Origin: Acanthosepion lycidas
Taxonomy: Eukaryota; Mollusca; Cephalopoda; Sepiida; Sepiidae
NCBI GenBank assembly: GCA_963932145.1
Contig: OZ010573.1
Location: 89,142,663 to 89,206,662 of the forward strand
Direction: 5' to 3'
Length of the DNA: 64,000 nucleotides
Shown: positions 22,104 to 31,882 of the stretch, in pieces
Layout of the letters: each line of letters starts with the position of its first letter
Numbering within the stretch: the first letter of the stretch is position 1
Notes under the pieces: model-generated
Databases searched by the model: none
Seen by the model: only the letters and a program-made list of their open reading frames with translations
What the model was told of the DNA's origin: nothing
Position numbers and translations under genes: made by a program

Positions 22104-22500
22104 GATTTAAAATATGTTTTTTTCGCTACACAGTTCTAACCATGTTTCAAAAATGGAAGCTGACATTAGTTCCATTTCATCCTCAAGCGAATTTTGGAGT
22201 AACTTTTAAAATTACAGGATTTTAAAGACACATCAAAGATCACAATTCACGTTTCCAAGGATACAGAGAAATCCAATTCAACCAGACAAGGGGTGTGTGC
22301 GTGATCCTTGGAAACGTGAACTATGGTTTTTGCTGTGTCTTTAAAACCCTGTAATTTTAAAAGTTACTCCAAAATTCGCTTGAGGATGAAATGGAACTAA
22401 TGTCTAATTTAATTATAAAGTTTAATTCGGAGCTTTCAGCTTCCATTTTTGAAACATGGTCAGAACTGTGTAGCGAAAAAAAACATATTTTAAATCAAGT
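22104..22500. mobile_element. foldback element B (long inverted repeat)
   Basis: The left arm about 22104-22262 contains TTTTTTTCGCTACACAGTTC, CATGTTTCAAAAATGGAAGC and CGTTTCCAAGGAT. The right arm about 22300-22500 is its inverted complement. The right arm carries an extra block of about 35 bp (22404-22438) absent from the left. The loop is about 37 bp. A diverged single-arm relative is at 29440-29660. Confidence 0.9.
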
Positions 22501-22504
22501 AATT

Positions 22505-22599
22505 TATAATATTAATGCTTTGTAAATTTACATTGAGCACTATTTTGTAAAAATAAAAATATCTATAAGAACACCGGATTATATATTTTACTGTTCTTT

Positions 22600-22652
<53 letters not shown>
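22505..22652 (+). repeat. element end fused to (AT)n
   Basis: TTACATTGAGCACTATTTTG and TACTGTTCTTTCTTTATATA lead into an AT tract at 22604-22652. These resemble the ends at 14315 and 35486. Confidence 0.75.
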
Positions 22653-22654
<2 letters not shown>

Positions 22655-22659
22655 ACCAC

Positions 22660-22935
22660 ATAACACCCTTTGGAGCGGGTAGAATGGAGATCAACGTGTT
22701 TTAGTGGACTCAGCTGTTTTCAATCTGCTTGTCTGAATCATCTTCCAGACGCGAGAGCACGATCTAAAAGGTCAGCCAATCTAACAGTGGTCTCATCTCA
22801 CAATCCTCACACTTGCTCCATATGTGGCCTCCTTTGTAAATCACTAGCGGGTCTTAAATGCCACTTTAGATTATCGCACAAACTTTCATAACTAAATCAA
22901 TAAGCTGTCAGATCCTCATACGTCGAAACCGACGC
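22660..22935 (+). pseudogene. C2H2 zinc-finger tail of a LINE polyprotein
   Basis: Open from 22670 to 22891: NLTVVSSHNPHTCSICGLLC and then KSLAGLKCHFRLSHKLS before the stop. The pattern CX2C-X12-HX4H is a C2H2 finger of the kind seen at the extreme C-terminus of some invertebrate LINE RT proteins. DARARSKRSAN just before it fits the same context. There is no upstream RT, so this is a 5'-truncated LINE copy. The sequence ends near a new (AT)n tract. Confidence 0.65.
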
Positions 22936-22944
22936 GAGAGTCCA

Positions 22945-22951
22945 TATATAT

Positions 22952-22999
<48 letters not shown>
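22945..22999. repeat. (AT)n microsatellite
   Basis: AT run with one TAAAT interruption. Confidence 0.95.
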
Positions 23000-23003
<4 letters not shown>

Positions 23004-23689
23004 TTAGTGATAGACTTAAAAATATTACGAAACATTTTAAAAAATGGTAAAAAAATTATTTGTTTGCGTAAGATAAATAAAGCCTTGTAATTATCTGATG
23101 TGAGGCCAAAGTCGGGACTACAGAAGTAAAACACGGAACATGGATTAGATGTAAGAAAGATATATTAACAACAGGTTACAGAGATAGTGTAAGCGGAGCT
23201 TACTATATGTTAGTGTCTAATACTGGTAGTCGTATGCAGCTCTCTCTGTGTCTCTATCTCTCTGTCTAGAGTGTTGTGTCGCATACTTAATATAGACCTG
23301 GAAGAGTCTATTGTGTAGGTAGTTCCGGTCTCACAATATTATCTTCTTTTTTTTTTCAGGGTTTTACAAATTAACAGTATTTTCGTTGATAAACCCGTAT
23401 CATTCTTTCTGATTCCACCTATTTTTACGTGAATTTTTTTTTTAAGTTAAATTCCCTTTATCGTCATAAGTCATTTTTGTGTCCATCTCTATGCTGTAAG
23501 TTTTTAGTCACCACTAAATAGATATGAATAAACAGATACTAATATGCAATAGTTATTAATAAACTGATTTTTATATATGATACTAATAGATTAATAATTA
23601 TGAATGGATCGAAATATATGAGGAAAACTTAAAAATTCTCCACACTACTCTCTAAAGGTATATTATGGCGAAAATGCAGATAATTTTTA

Positions 23690-25295
23690 ACTTTCCTTTG
23701 TATATGCATAAACAAATATCAATAGATATGAAGAGGCTGATGTTAATAGATAGGCAGAAATAAATTCATGTGGATAGATTGATATTAATAGATAGGCATG
23801 AATAGACTGTTAACAGGCGTGAATAGATAGATATCGAATGATAAGCGTGGATAGATTGATATCAATAGATAGGCATGAATAGACTGTTAACAGGCGTGAA
23901 TAGATAGATATCGCATGATAAGCGTGGATAGATTGATATCAATAGATAGGCATGAATAGACTGTTAACAGGCGTGAATAGATAGATATCGAATGATAAGC
24001 GTGGATAGATTGATATCAATTGATAGGCATAAATATACTGTTAACAGGCGTGAATAGATAGATATCGAATGATAAGCGTGGATAGATTGATATCAATTGA
24101 TAGGCATGAATATACTGTTAACAGGCGTGAATAGATAGATATCGAATGATAAGCGTGGATAGATTGATATCAATAGATAGGCATGAATAGACTGTTAACA
24201 GGCGTGAATAGATAGATATCGAATGATAAGCGTGGATAGATTGATATCAATAGATAGGCATGAATAGACTGTTAACAGGCGTGAATAGATAGATATCGAA
24301 TGATAAGCGTGGATAGATTGATATCAATAGATAGGCATGAATAGACTGTTAACAGGCGTGAATAGATAGATATCGAATGATAAGCGTGGATAGATTGATA
24401 TCAATTGATAGGCATGAATATACTGTTAACAGGCGTGAATAGATAGATATCGAATGATAAGCGTGGATAGATTGATATCAATTGATAGGCATGAATATAC
24501 TGTTAACAGGCGTGAATAGATAGATATCGAATGATAAGCGTGGATAGATTGATATCAATAGATAGGCATGAATAGACTGTTAACAGGCGTGAATAGATGG
24601 ATATCGAACGATAAGCGTGGATAGATTGATATCAATAGATAGGCATGAATAGACTGTTAACAGGCGTGAATAGATAGATATCGAATGATAAGCGTGGATA
24701 GATTGATATCAATAGGCATGAATAGACTATTAACAGGTGTGAATAGATAGATATCAAATGATAAGCGTGGATAGATTGATATCAATAGATAGGCATGAAT
24801 AGACTGTTAACAGGCGTGAATAGATAGATATCAAATGATAAGCGTGGATAGATTGATATCAATAGATAGGCATGAATAGACTGTTAAAAGGCGTGATTAG
24901 ATAGATATCAAATGATAAGTGTGGATAGATTGATATCAATAAATAGACATGAATAGACTGTTAACAGGTGTGAATAGATATCAATAGATAAGCGTAGATA
25001 GATTGATATCAGTAGATAGACATGAATCGACTGTTAATAGGCGTAAATAAATTGATAATAGATAGGCAGGTATAGGTTGATATCAATAGATAGGCTCGAA
25101 CTGTTAACAGATAGGTGTAAATAGAAAGATATCAATAGATAGGCGTGGATAGATTTATATCAATAGATAGTCAAGAATAGACTGTTAACAGGTGGGAACA
25201 GATATTAATTGATAGGCATGGATAGATTGATATCGATAGACATGAATAGACTGCTAATAGATAATTATGAATAGATTGATATCAATAGATAAAAA
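23690..25295 (+). repeat. 77-bp minisatellite with higher-order pattern
   Basis: Exact 77-bp period: GCGTGGATAGATTGATATCA recurs at 23845, 23922, 23999, 24076, 24153, 24230, 24307, 24384, 24461, 24538 and 24615. The core is nearly identical and the edges (23690-23800 and after 24900) are diverged and shortened. Each unit contains three degenerate subunits of about 25 bp (GATTGATATCAATAGATAGG, AGACTGTTAACAGGCG, ATAGATATCGAATGATAA). Two variants alternate in blocks: A has CAATAGATAGG with AATAGACTG, B has CAATTGATAGG with AATATACTG. No coding capacity. Confidence 0.95.
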
Positions 25296-25457
25296 ACAGG
25301 TAAAATAATTAACGATTAGATAATAAATCTCGCGAGTTAAGGTTCGAGCATGACAAGTTGGTTATTTTTTTTTTATTTCGCTCCCATACAGCATATGTAA
25401 GTCAAGAGAGAGTTTGACCGAATGTGTGCTGTTGATAATTATATGATTTTATTAAAC

Positions 25458-25559
25458 TGTGGCATCCAAAACCGATCCAGAGTCTTATCCTGCTGTCACG
25501 GCACCAATTGTGGCATCCAAAACCGATCCAGAGTCTTATCCTGCTGTCACGGCACCAAT
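25458..25559 (-). promoter_or_regulatory. LTR primer-binding leader, exact 51-bp tandem duplication
   Basis: On the minus strand, directly after the LTR end, the sequence ATTGGTGCCGTGACAGCAGG starts a 51-bp unit ending GGATGCCACA. It is present twice without a mismatch (25509-25559 and 25458-25508). TGGTGCCGTGAC begins with the TGG expected opposite a tRNA CCA end, so it is a plausible primer-binding site for reverse transcription. The plus-strand element at 33815 has the related TGGTGCCGCGAC. Confidence 0.8.
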
Positions 25560-26561
25560 TGTGATGATCTAGCCTTTAAGTGATTCGGATGGGAATCTGG
25601 TTAGATTCGATATCAGCCTCGTCGTTCCCAACTCGCTTCCAACGTCTGGTTACCGAAGTAACTACTTTGATCTTCAGTCTGCCTACCCACGTTGTGAATT
25701 GATCTTAGGCAGACGAAATCAATCAGCGTTGGGGCCGTACTGCAAGCTTGAGTTCGAATGAGGGCGGTATCGCACAAGTACGGGCAAAATAAAATAAAAT
25801 AATAAGTCGAAAATGGTATCAAAAAAAGGATAACAATACTTTATATCTGGTTGCTGGATACATAGGACTGCGTCTATCTCCCGACCCGCTATATGGATTG
25901 TGACACGTGGTTTTCAGGCGAAATTCACAAAGCTTATTTTGGTGGTGTAAGTCTAAGTCGTCCTTCAAAAAATAAATTGTTCTTGGTTAGAAGATGAGTT
26001 CGGAAGTTGCACGAATCTTGGTCAGCTCTTCGTAGCGGGGCTTCAGAGCTCTCAACTGGAACTCTCTCTCGAACTCAAAACTAAACTAAAACTAAACTCA
26101 ACTGATTTTTGCTCGCTGCGACTTTGCTTATATGGACGCCGATTCAAAACCGGGGGTGGGCTCGTCCGGGTTTGAGGTTCCTTGATAAGTCTAAATCCAT
26201 AAACCCCTTCTTTTGTTTTCGGTCAGGAAAAATTCATTATTTCCATTTTTGGAAGTCTTCTCTTACTCCCACCTTCTCTTATTTTCATATGGACATCTTC
26301 CCACTTCTTCGTAGTAATCCCTCATAATTAAACTCTCTGCGGCTGCCTCCTTGCGTCACATGATCACCTCCGCCTGGCTGGTTAGCGTTCAACCATGGTC
26401 GATCAACAGTGTGGGCGTGACTAGACTAGCCTTGTTCTTAAAAAAATATATATTTTGTTCAAAGAAAAAAAATTATCTTTTCTTTTTCTTTTCCTTTACT
26501 TTCTTTTGTTTCTCTCTTCTTCTCTGGCCGCCAAGAAGACAATACGACCCGTAGAGTGACA
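25560..26561 (-). mobile_element. LTR of a retrotransposon (minus strand)
   Basis: The 3' boundary is well supported: the LTR ends in ATCACA immediately before the primer-binding leader. Homology to the plus-strand copy at 33230-33812 covers at least 25560-26050: the block CTAACCAAGAACAATTTATT (complement of about 25958-25977), the block CATATAGCGGG and the block GATTTCGTCTGCCTAAGATC. A TATA-like CCATATAAGC lies at about 26133 on the minus strand. The 5' boundary is uncertain. TGTCACTCTACGGG near 26561 is a candidate because it follows another leader-like sequence. The element type is probably Gypsy/Metaviridae (inference). No internal coding region remains attached. Confidence 0.7.
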
Positions 26562-27282
26562 ATCTCAATTCTTATCCTAACGTCACGGCATATGGAATTC
26601 TTCAATCAGATATTCGCCAGCACCAAGAGGCTAGTCAACCAGACACACTCATTCTTCGGTGCCAACGAAATATCGTTTCGCTGTCATATTCAAATTCCAA
26701 CACAGACCAGATGTGTTTTCTCTCAATGATACCTCCCATCGATAAAGACCCCTCCTAGAGATGACTCTCTTTGTGTGTGGTCAACAGATGACCTATTAAA
26801 TTGTTTTCAGACAGCATCATGACACAAGTAAACCTTTATCTATTTAAAACTCTGTATCAACCTGGTGTTTGTCAATTAGCTTTATGACAATGGCCATAAG
26901 AATTTTCACTATTCTTCATTTATCAAAACAACATTTTCAAATGTCTCTTCTCGTAGGTGACTTTATCTTTAAAATTTCCTTGCAGGGAACCCCACCACCC
27001 CCGACAATCCGCCTGCCACAAAGACACAGTTAATTTTTTATCTATCTAAACAAAACAATGTTTCAATCTGGACCCTGCCAGCCAGCCCCAAGACAATGGC
27101 CGACAGAACCCTCACCAGTGTCTTCCATTATTAAAATAACATTTTCAAATGTTACTTCTCGTGGGTGGCCTCCCGTTATCACCTAAGTTAAGTTGTCTGT
27201 TCCCTAATAAACTGGCTCTTTTTCTTTCTCTTTTTCCTTTTCTTTCTTTTTCCCTCTTTTTGCGCCCCTAAATGGTGTCACA
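26562..27282 (-). mobile_element. possible second LTR plus leader
   Basis: The minus strand begins TGTGACACCATTTAGGGGCG at 27282 and ends near 26590 in TGCCGTGACGTTAGGATAAG, which resembles the primer-binding leader of the neighbouring LTR. It contains an imperfect internal duplication: 26814-26965 and 27018-27175 share GACAATGGCC and AACATTTTCAAATGTTACTT-like blocks. It could be a second LTR of a related family or a diverged upstream part of one long LTR. Confidence 0.45.
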
Positions 27283-27927
27283 AAACTCTTAAGTAATTAT
27301 TCGTTAATATCTGAAATTATTTTTTAAATTTTATTTTAGTTTTAGTTCTTTTTTACTTTTCGAAATATTGAATTAAAATATACATTCGCATACACAAAGG
27401 TACATACACACAATTTCAGGGAAATTTAAATAAGCGTCTGTAACACGCGGATGAATTTCTCCTTCTCCTGAGTTAAAGTCGAAATATACGGCCCTTTTGT
27501 GTTCGTTTTATAATCACTTCTGTTTGGTTAGTTGTCTTTTTTTAGACAGGTTAGAAGGGGTATCTATTTTTCCAATGTCTAATTTCAAAATCAGTTAAAT
27601 TGCTTGTGCACGTGTGTGCGTGAGTGTTTGTCTTCATTGTCTACGCAACCCCTGGTAAATCAAGCACCTATAACTTATACATACGTATATATATTACATA
27701 TGCGCATGCAAAGACACAATTAGACAATGTATAACGGATATAGAGTCAGATCTTCTTTATAAATAAATTATATTTAAGTAAATATATAAATATATTAACT
27801 AGGCGGAGAAAATCAAAAGTTAAATGCATGAACACACAGGTTTTCATTTATATTTGTTGTGAATATGGATTATCTCCTCTTTGATAATCCAAGCTATAAA
27901 AGCTGTACATTTCCGTTTGTCAAGTAG
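27283..27927. other. no supported gene
   Basis: AT-rich DNA between the LTR cluster and the palindromic array. Nothing recognised. Confidence 0.3.
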
Positions 27928-28838
27928 ACGAGTCGTAAGATTCGTCGGCGACTGTCGAACTTTCTGCATTAGCAGAGAGGAACCCGGACGAGGCTTTGCC
28001 GAAGAGCAAGGTTGACAGGGCCTGAACCCGTCTAGGCGGGTTCAGAAAGGCCATATTTTTGGCCGAGCCTACGGGCTCGGGGATACCCACATTAAAATGG
28101 CCTTGTGCCACATTCGATCCTCGTGGGTGGATTGATAAATACCGACGAGTCGTAAGATTCGTCAGCGACTGTCGAACTCTCTGCATTAGCAGAGGAACCC
28201 GGACGAGGCTTTGCCGAAGGGCAAGGTTTCGTCCGGGGAGGATGACAGGGCCTGAACCCGTCCAGGCGGGTTCAGAAAGGCCATATTTTTGACCGAGCCT
28301 ACGGGCTCGGGGATACCCACATTAAAACAGCCTTGTGCTACATTCGATCCTCGTGGGTGGATTGATAAATACCCACGAGTAGTAAGATTCGAGTCGATCT
28401 TGCGTTCGTCTGTCGAACTCTCTGCTTTAGCAAAGAGGAACCCGGACGAGGCTTTGCCGAAGGGCAAGGTTTCGTCCGGGGAGGCAGGTTCAAAAAGGCT
28501 ATATTTTTGGCCGAGCCTACGTGCTCGGAGATACCCACTTTAAACCGGCCTTGTGCCGCATTCTATCCTCGTGGGTGGATAGATAAATACCGACGAGTCG
28601 TAAGATTCGTCGGCGACTGTCGAACTCTCTGCATTAGCAGAGAGGAAGCCGGACGAGGCTTTGCCGAAGGACAAGGTTTCGTCCGGGGAGATTGACAGGA
28701 CCTGAACCCGTCTAGGCGGTTTCAGAAAGGCCATATGTTTGGCCGAGCCTACGGGCTCGGGGATACCCACATTAAAACGGCCTTGCGCCACATTCGATCC
28801 TCGTGGGTGGATTGATAAATACCGACGAGTAGTAAGAT
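27928..28838 (+). repeat. tandem array of palindrome-rich SINE-like units
   Basis: Four units start at 27928, 28144, 28374 and 28592, with a stub at 28824 (lengths 216, 230, 218 and 232). Each unit is GC-richer than its surroundings and is built of short inverted repeats: CGACGA/TCGTCG around GTCGTAAGAT, TCTCTGCATTAGCAGAGA, CCCGGACGA with TCGTCCGGG, CTGAACCCGTCTAGGCGGGT with TCAG, and CCGAGCCTACGGGCTCGG. It then ends GATCCTCGTGGGTGGAT. Unit 1 lacks the GTTTCGTCCGGGGAGG part and unit 3 lacks most of the CTGAACCCG hairpin. Single relatives are at 10265-10352 and, more diverged, at 50040-50190. I found no hammerhead ribozyme core. Confidence 0.85.
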
Positions 28839-28909
28839 TCTTAATTGAATAAAAGATTACTAGACAGAATCTCTTGTCCTGTTTTCATTACAATTTATTC
28901 AATTAAGAA
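28838..28909. repeat. 15-bp inverted repeat around a duplicated block
   Basis: TTCTTAATTGAATAA at 28838-28852 and its inverse TTATTCAATTAAGAA at 28895-28909 flank the 43-bp block that recurs at 29245. Confidence 0.85.
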
Positions 28910-29260
28910 TGGAACAATTTATGCGACCACAGATACAGAAAGCAATTCAGCCGACAAGTGCTGGAAACATTGGCGGGAGACATTTACAAATTTCATCGAG
29001 GTTCTACATTCAGAAAGACCGGGACGTCCCATCAATAATCGTGCGCTCCTAACCAACTACCTGTCTCACACACTCAACGAAATTATCTCGGATTGCGTTA
29101 CCTACGAAGAAGCAATCGATGTACTGAACGCTACATACATAAAGCCCAAAAATTGAGATATTTTCTAGACACCTACTTGCGACTCGCCAACAAGAATCAG
29201 GCGAAACATTGTACCATTTCCTTAAGAGACTTCGGACACTGAGCAAAGATTACTAGACAG
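28900..29260 (+). pseudogene. LTR-retrotransposon gag-like fragment
   Basis: The open frame from 28905 reads ATTDTESNSADKCWKHWRET, FTNFIEVLHSE, NYLSHTLNEIISDCVTYEEA and IDVLNATYIKPKN to the stop at 29156. A one-base shift then continues EIFSRHLLATRQQESGETLY and HFLKRLRTLSKDY to about 29253. The W-x-x-W-x-x-x-F-x-x-F pattern, the aspartate-cysteine-x-x-Y block and the A-T-R-x-Q-x-x-G-E-x-L block are hallmarks of gag proteins in Gypsy-type retrotransposons. There is one frameshift and the 3' part is missing. Its relation to the LTRs at 25.5 and 33.5 kb is untested. Confidence 0.75.
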
Positions 29261-29287
29261 AATCTCTTGTCCTGTTTTCATTACAAT
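29245..29287 (+). repeat. 43-bp direct repeat (other copy 28852-28894)
   Basis: AAAGATTACTAGACAGAATC through CATTACAAT is identical at both positions. The second copy continues the gag frame, and the first lies just upstream of the gag fragment. Confidence 0.95.
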
Positions 29288-29377
29288 ATTTACGTCTCTT
29301 TTTGCACTAATTCTTGAGAAGTACATTTATGTTTTCAATTACATCAAAATTCCTGGATCGTTATACATATTCGTTTA

Positions 29378-29379
<2 letters not shown>

Positions 29380-29434
<55 letters not shown>
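29380..29434. repeat. (AT)n microsatellite
   Basis: Perfect AT run. Confidence 0.95.
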
Positions 29435-29437
<3 letters not shown>

Positions 29438-29439
29438 TT

Positions 29440-29700
29440 TATTTAAAAATATGATTCCAACTCGCTACATAAGAGGTCTCATGTTTCAAAACAAGAGCCG
29501 AAAACTTCAAAATAATATTTGAATTAACTTGAGTTAAAGTAGGCTCTGTTCCATCTTCAAGCGAAATTTTTTTGGGAATGACTTATTTCTGAAATTTACG
29601 AGTTTTAATAGCATGGTCAGAATTGAAATCAAAAATTTCCATGGTAACATCAAGGGCAGATTGTTTAGAATCGGCAGGGGTGGGGTGTTAATAATTTGTA
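29440..29700 (+). repeat. single arm related to foldback B
   Basis: Shares CATGTTTCAAAA, GTTCCATCTTCAAGCGAAAT, CATGGTCAGAA and TTTCCATGGTAACATC-like blocks with 22104-22500. It directly follows an (AT)n tract, as expected for an element end of this type. Confidence 0.65.
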
Positions 29701-30030
29701 TCAGTATAGAGTTACTTTCATAGATGCCGGGTCAGGTTGAGGTGGGGGTGGCTAAATTTACGATGGAGGAAGTTTTCGCATAGTCTGGCTTGAGCGTCTA
29801 TGGAGATTTATTTATTTATTTATTTTTATTTTATTCTTTTATTATATCTCTTTATGAAAGGGATTTGTGTATATAAAAAGGCCGTAACGTTTGTTATTTG
29901 ACGACTTCATAAAGGGTTATCATTTTTTGTGGGGTATTAAAACTATGTATATGGGCTATGGATTTTAAAATTTATTTTATTGTATGCGTGTTTTTTTTGT
30001 TTTGTTTTTTTTGTTTTTTTGTTAGTTATT
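29701..30030. other. low complexity
   Basis: T-rich DNA with TTTA repeats at 29806-29830 and poly-T near 29990-30020. No gene. Confidence 0.5.
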
Positions 30031-30910
30031 CAGAGCGTAAGTTCGGTTATGTCGGCAGAAAACCGTTAATTCTTGCCTGTTGTTTAATAGGTTTTTATTG
30101 TTTAGAAGCTTAATAATGTGTAGTTTCTTATGGAGGCACAAAGGGCATGGGTCATCCCAAGTTTTGCAAGTTCTAGTCCTGTTAATGATTTTCCATTTTA
30201 CTTTAGGTGTCCTATTTTTTTCTTTCAGGTGCCAAAAATATTTAGATAGAGAGGTCTGATGTCTTAAGTTTATGTTGTTGAAGGAGCATTTATGCTGCCT
30301 CCATCTGGTTTTAAAGGTATTTTTCGTGGACCCAATTTGTAATTGTTAGGGTTCTCCGTGGATGATATAGTGCATTGGTATACCACAGATTTGATGCAGC
30401 ACTTATTTTCTAATGAGCAGTCTACCGGGTTTCTACAATCGCATAATTTTTCCCTATCATTATCTGATTTAAGTGTAGAGTTATTAAAACTATTCAGGTA
30501 AGCGGGTAGGTTCAGGATTTTATTATTGTGTCTTCTTATTATACCTTCTAGATTTTCAGTGCAGCTGTAACTCAATTTTAGTGTGTTCTTATTGAATATA
30601 TTACTAAGCCTACTTTTGGCGGGGAAGTGTTTATCGATTAGAGCTAAGAACTTCTGTCCTAGTTTAATACTGACCATTTGGTTGAACGGAGGTGTATACC
30701 AAATGATGTTTCTTTTCCTGTTGTTTTTCTTTTGGTTATTGCAATTGTCCCTATATTTAATGTTAGCATTTTTATAACCACTACTTTTTAGGGCAGTGTT
30801 ATAGAAGTCGTTATGCTGGTGGAATATTTCTTTGTTAGCGGAGTTACTGCTAATTCTATTTTCTATTGATGAGGGTATATGTTTAATTGTGGATGGAGGG
30901 TGGTTTGACT
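30030..30910 (-). pseudogene. Penelope-like element relic (GIY-YIG C-terminus), copy 2
   Basis: Minus-strand order: STIKHIPSSIENRISSNSAN and EIFHQHNDFYNTALKSSGYK (about 30785-30895), a basic NNRKRNIIWYTPPFNQMV (30680-30735), then an intact frame at 30270-30677. That frame has KLGQKFLALIDKHFPAKSRL, IFNKNTLKLSYSCTENLEGI, a cysteine cluster CDCRNPVDC...CC and KSVVYQCTISSTENPNNY. A frameshift within the nuclease start leads to LGSTKNTFKTRWRQHKCSF, TSLSKYFWHLKEKNRTPKVK, WKIINRTRTCKTWDDPCPLC and LHKKLHIIKLLNNKNLLNNR (30080-30330). The tyrosine followed by LGST, then R-W-x-x-H, fits the GIY-YIG endonuclease of Penelope-like retroelements. Copy 1 at 12715 has the same order. Confidence 0.8.
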
Positions 30911-30995
30911 TCGCGTGTATATATAAGGGGTTAGCAAATGCTAAGGAACTTTGGATTATTTACCAAACCAGTTTCTTTCCTATTTTCTACAATAT

Positions 30996-30998
<3 letters not shown>

Positions 30999-31054
<56 letters not shown>

Positions 31055-31068
31055 AAGAACGCGATGGG

Positions 31069-31120
<52 letters not shown>
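30999..31120. repeat. two (AT)n tracts
   Basis: AT runs at 30999-31050 and 31071-31119 are separated by TTTAAAGAACGCGATGGGTT. Confidence 0.95.
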
Positions 31121-31260
31121 CTGACCAATGAAAGCATACTGCATACAATTCGAAATACCGAAAGTTTTACACCCACCTTACGTACCGTTTCATTTCCCTA
31201 AAAATTTCTGATGAAACTATTTGAGATGAAACATGTCAAATTTATAAACATTTCCCATCT
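31121..31260 (-). repeat. dispersed repeat arm abutting (AT)n (partner at 15020)
   Basis: The reverse complement matches 15020-15155, with CTTTCGGTATTTCGAATT and TTTGACATGTTTCATCT conserved. Confidence 0.85.
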
Positions 31261-31308
31261 ATATTTATTTAATTATTCTGTTGGCTTTAATACATTTTTT
31301 AATTTGCA

Positions 31309-31544
31309 TATGCGCACACACATACACGAGCACACACATACACGAGCACACACATACACGCGCACACACATACACGAGCACACACATACACGCGCACACA
31401 CATACACGAGCACACACATACACGAGCACACACATACACGAGCACACACATACACGCGCACACACATACACGAGCACACACATACACGCGCACACACATA
31501 CACGAGCACACACATACACGAGCACACACATACACGAGCACTTG
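31309..31544 (+). repeat. 16-bp minisatellite with six-unit higher-order pattern
   Basis: Fourteen units of CACACACATACACGAG (A) or CACACACATACACGCG (C). The order is A A C A C A A A C A C A A A, which is the six-unit block AACACA twice, then AA. Because three units equal 48 bp, several frames stay open on both strands. These are not genes. Confidence 0.97.
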
Positions 31545-31589
31545 TTTCACTATTTGTTTTACGTTTTAGACCTTACTTAACTAAATTAT

Positions 31590-31882
31590 AATTAACTTTG
31601 CCGAACTGTTCTTTCAGCAAGATAGAGCACTTCCCCTTTATGTTTTAACAGTAAGGGACTAACTTTAAAAATCTTTCCACGGCGTTTCTTCGGAAGAAGA
31701 GACAGCATGGAATGACCACCACGTCCATCTGGTCTAACATCAATGGATTTCTTTTTGGCCGGTGTAGTAGAGAACAGGATCGGTGAGAGATAAGTTTGTA
31801 AACATATCTGTTTAAATGAGATGTCAATGTTATTTTCATTTTTGCATACATTAGACGTCAATTTATCCACCTCACCTTGTAT
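31590..31882 (-). mobile_element. mariner terminal fragment and unassigned open frame
   Basis: The right end 31815-31880 (GTTATTTTCATTTTTGCATA, then TTAGACGTCAATTTATCCAC) matches the 3' terminal region of mariner lineage A at 12625-12672. A 92-codon open frame runs inward on the minus strand with KKKSIDVRPDGRGGHSMLSL. I do not recognise that protein. It may be another transposon's N-terminus or chance. Confidence 0.5.

Noticed and set aside
23690..25295. CRISPR-like regular spacing
   Set aside because: The full 77-bp unit is repeated with no unique spacers. It is a minisatellite in a eukaryote.
25613..25822. Minus-strand frame inside the LTR
   Set aside because: It overlaps LTR sequence conserved with 33.6-33.8 kb as DNA, with no protein-like conservation.
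27928..28838. Hammerhead ribozyme array
   Set aside because: Neither strand shows the CTGATGA core beside the GGACGAAAC segment. Only hairpins are present.
31211..31591. Histidine/threonine-rich and cysteine/valine-rich open frames on both strands
   Set aside because: They are translations of the 16-bp minisatellite in several frames.
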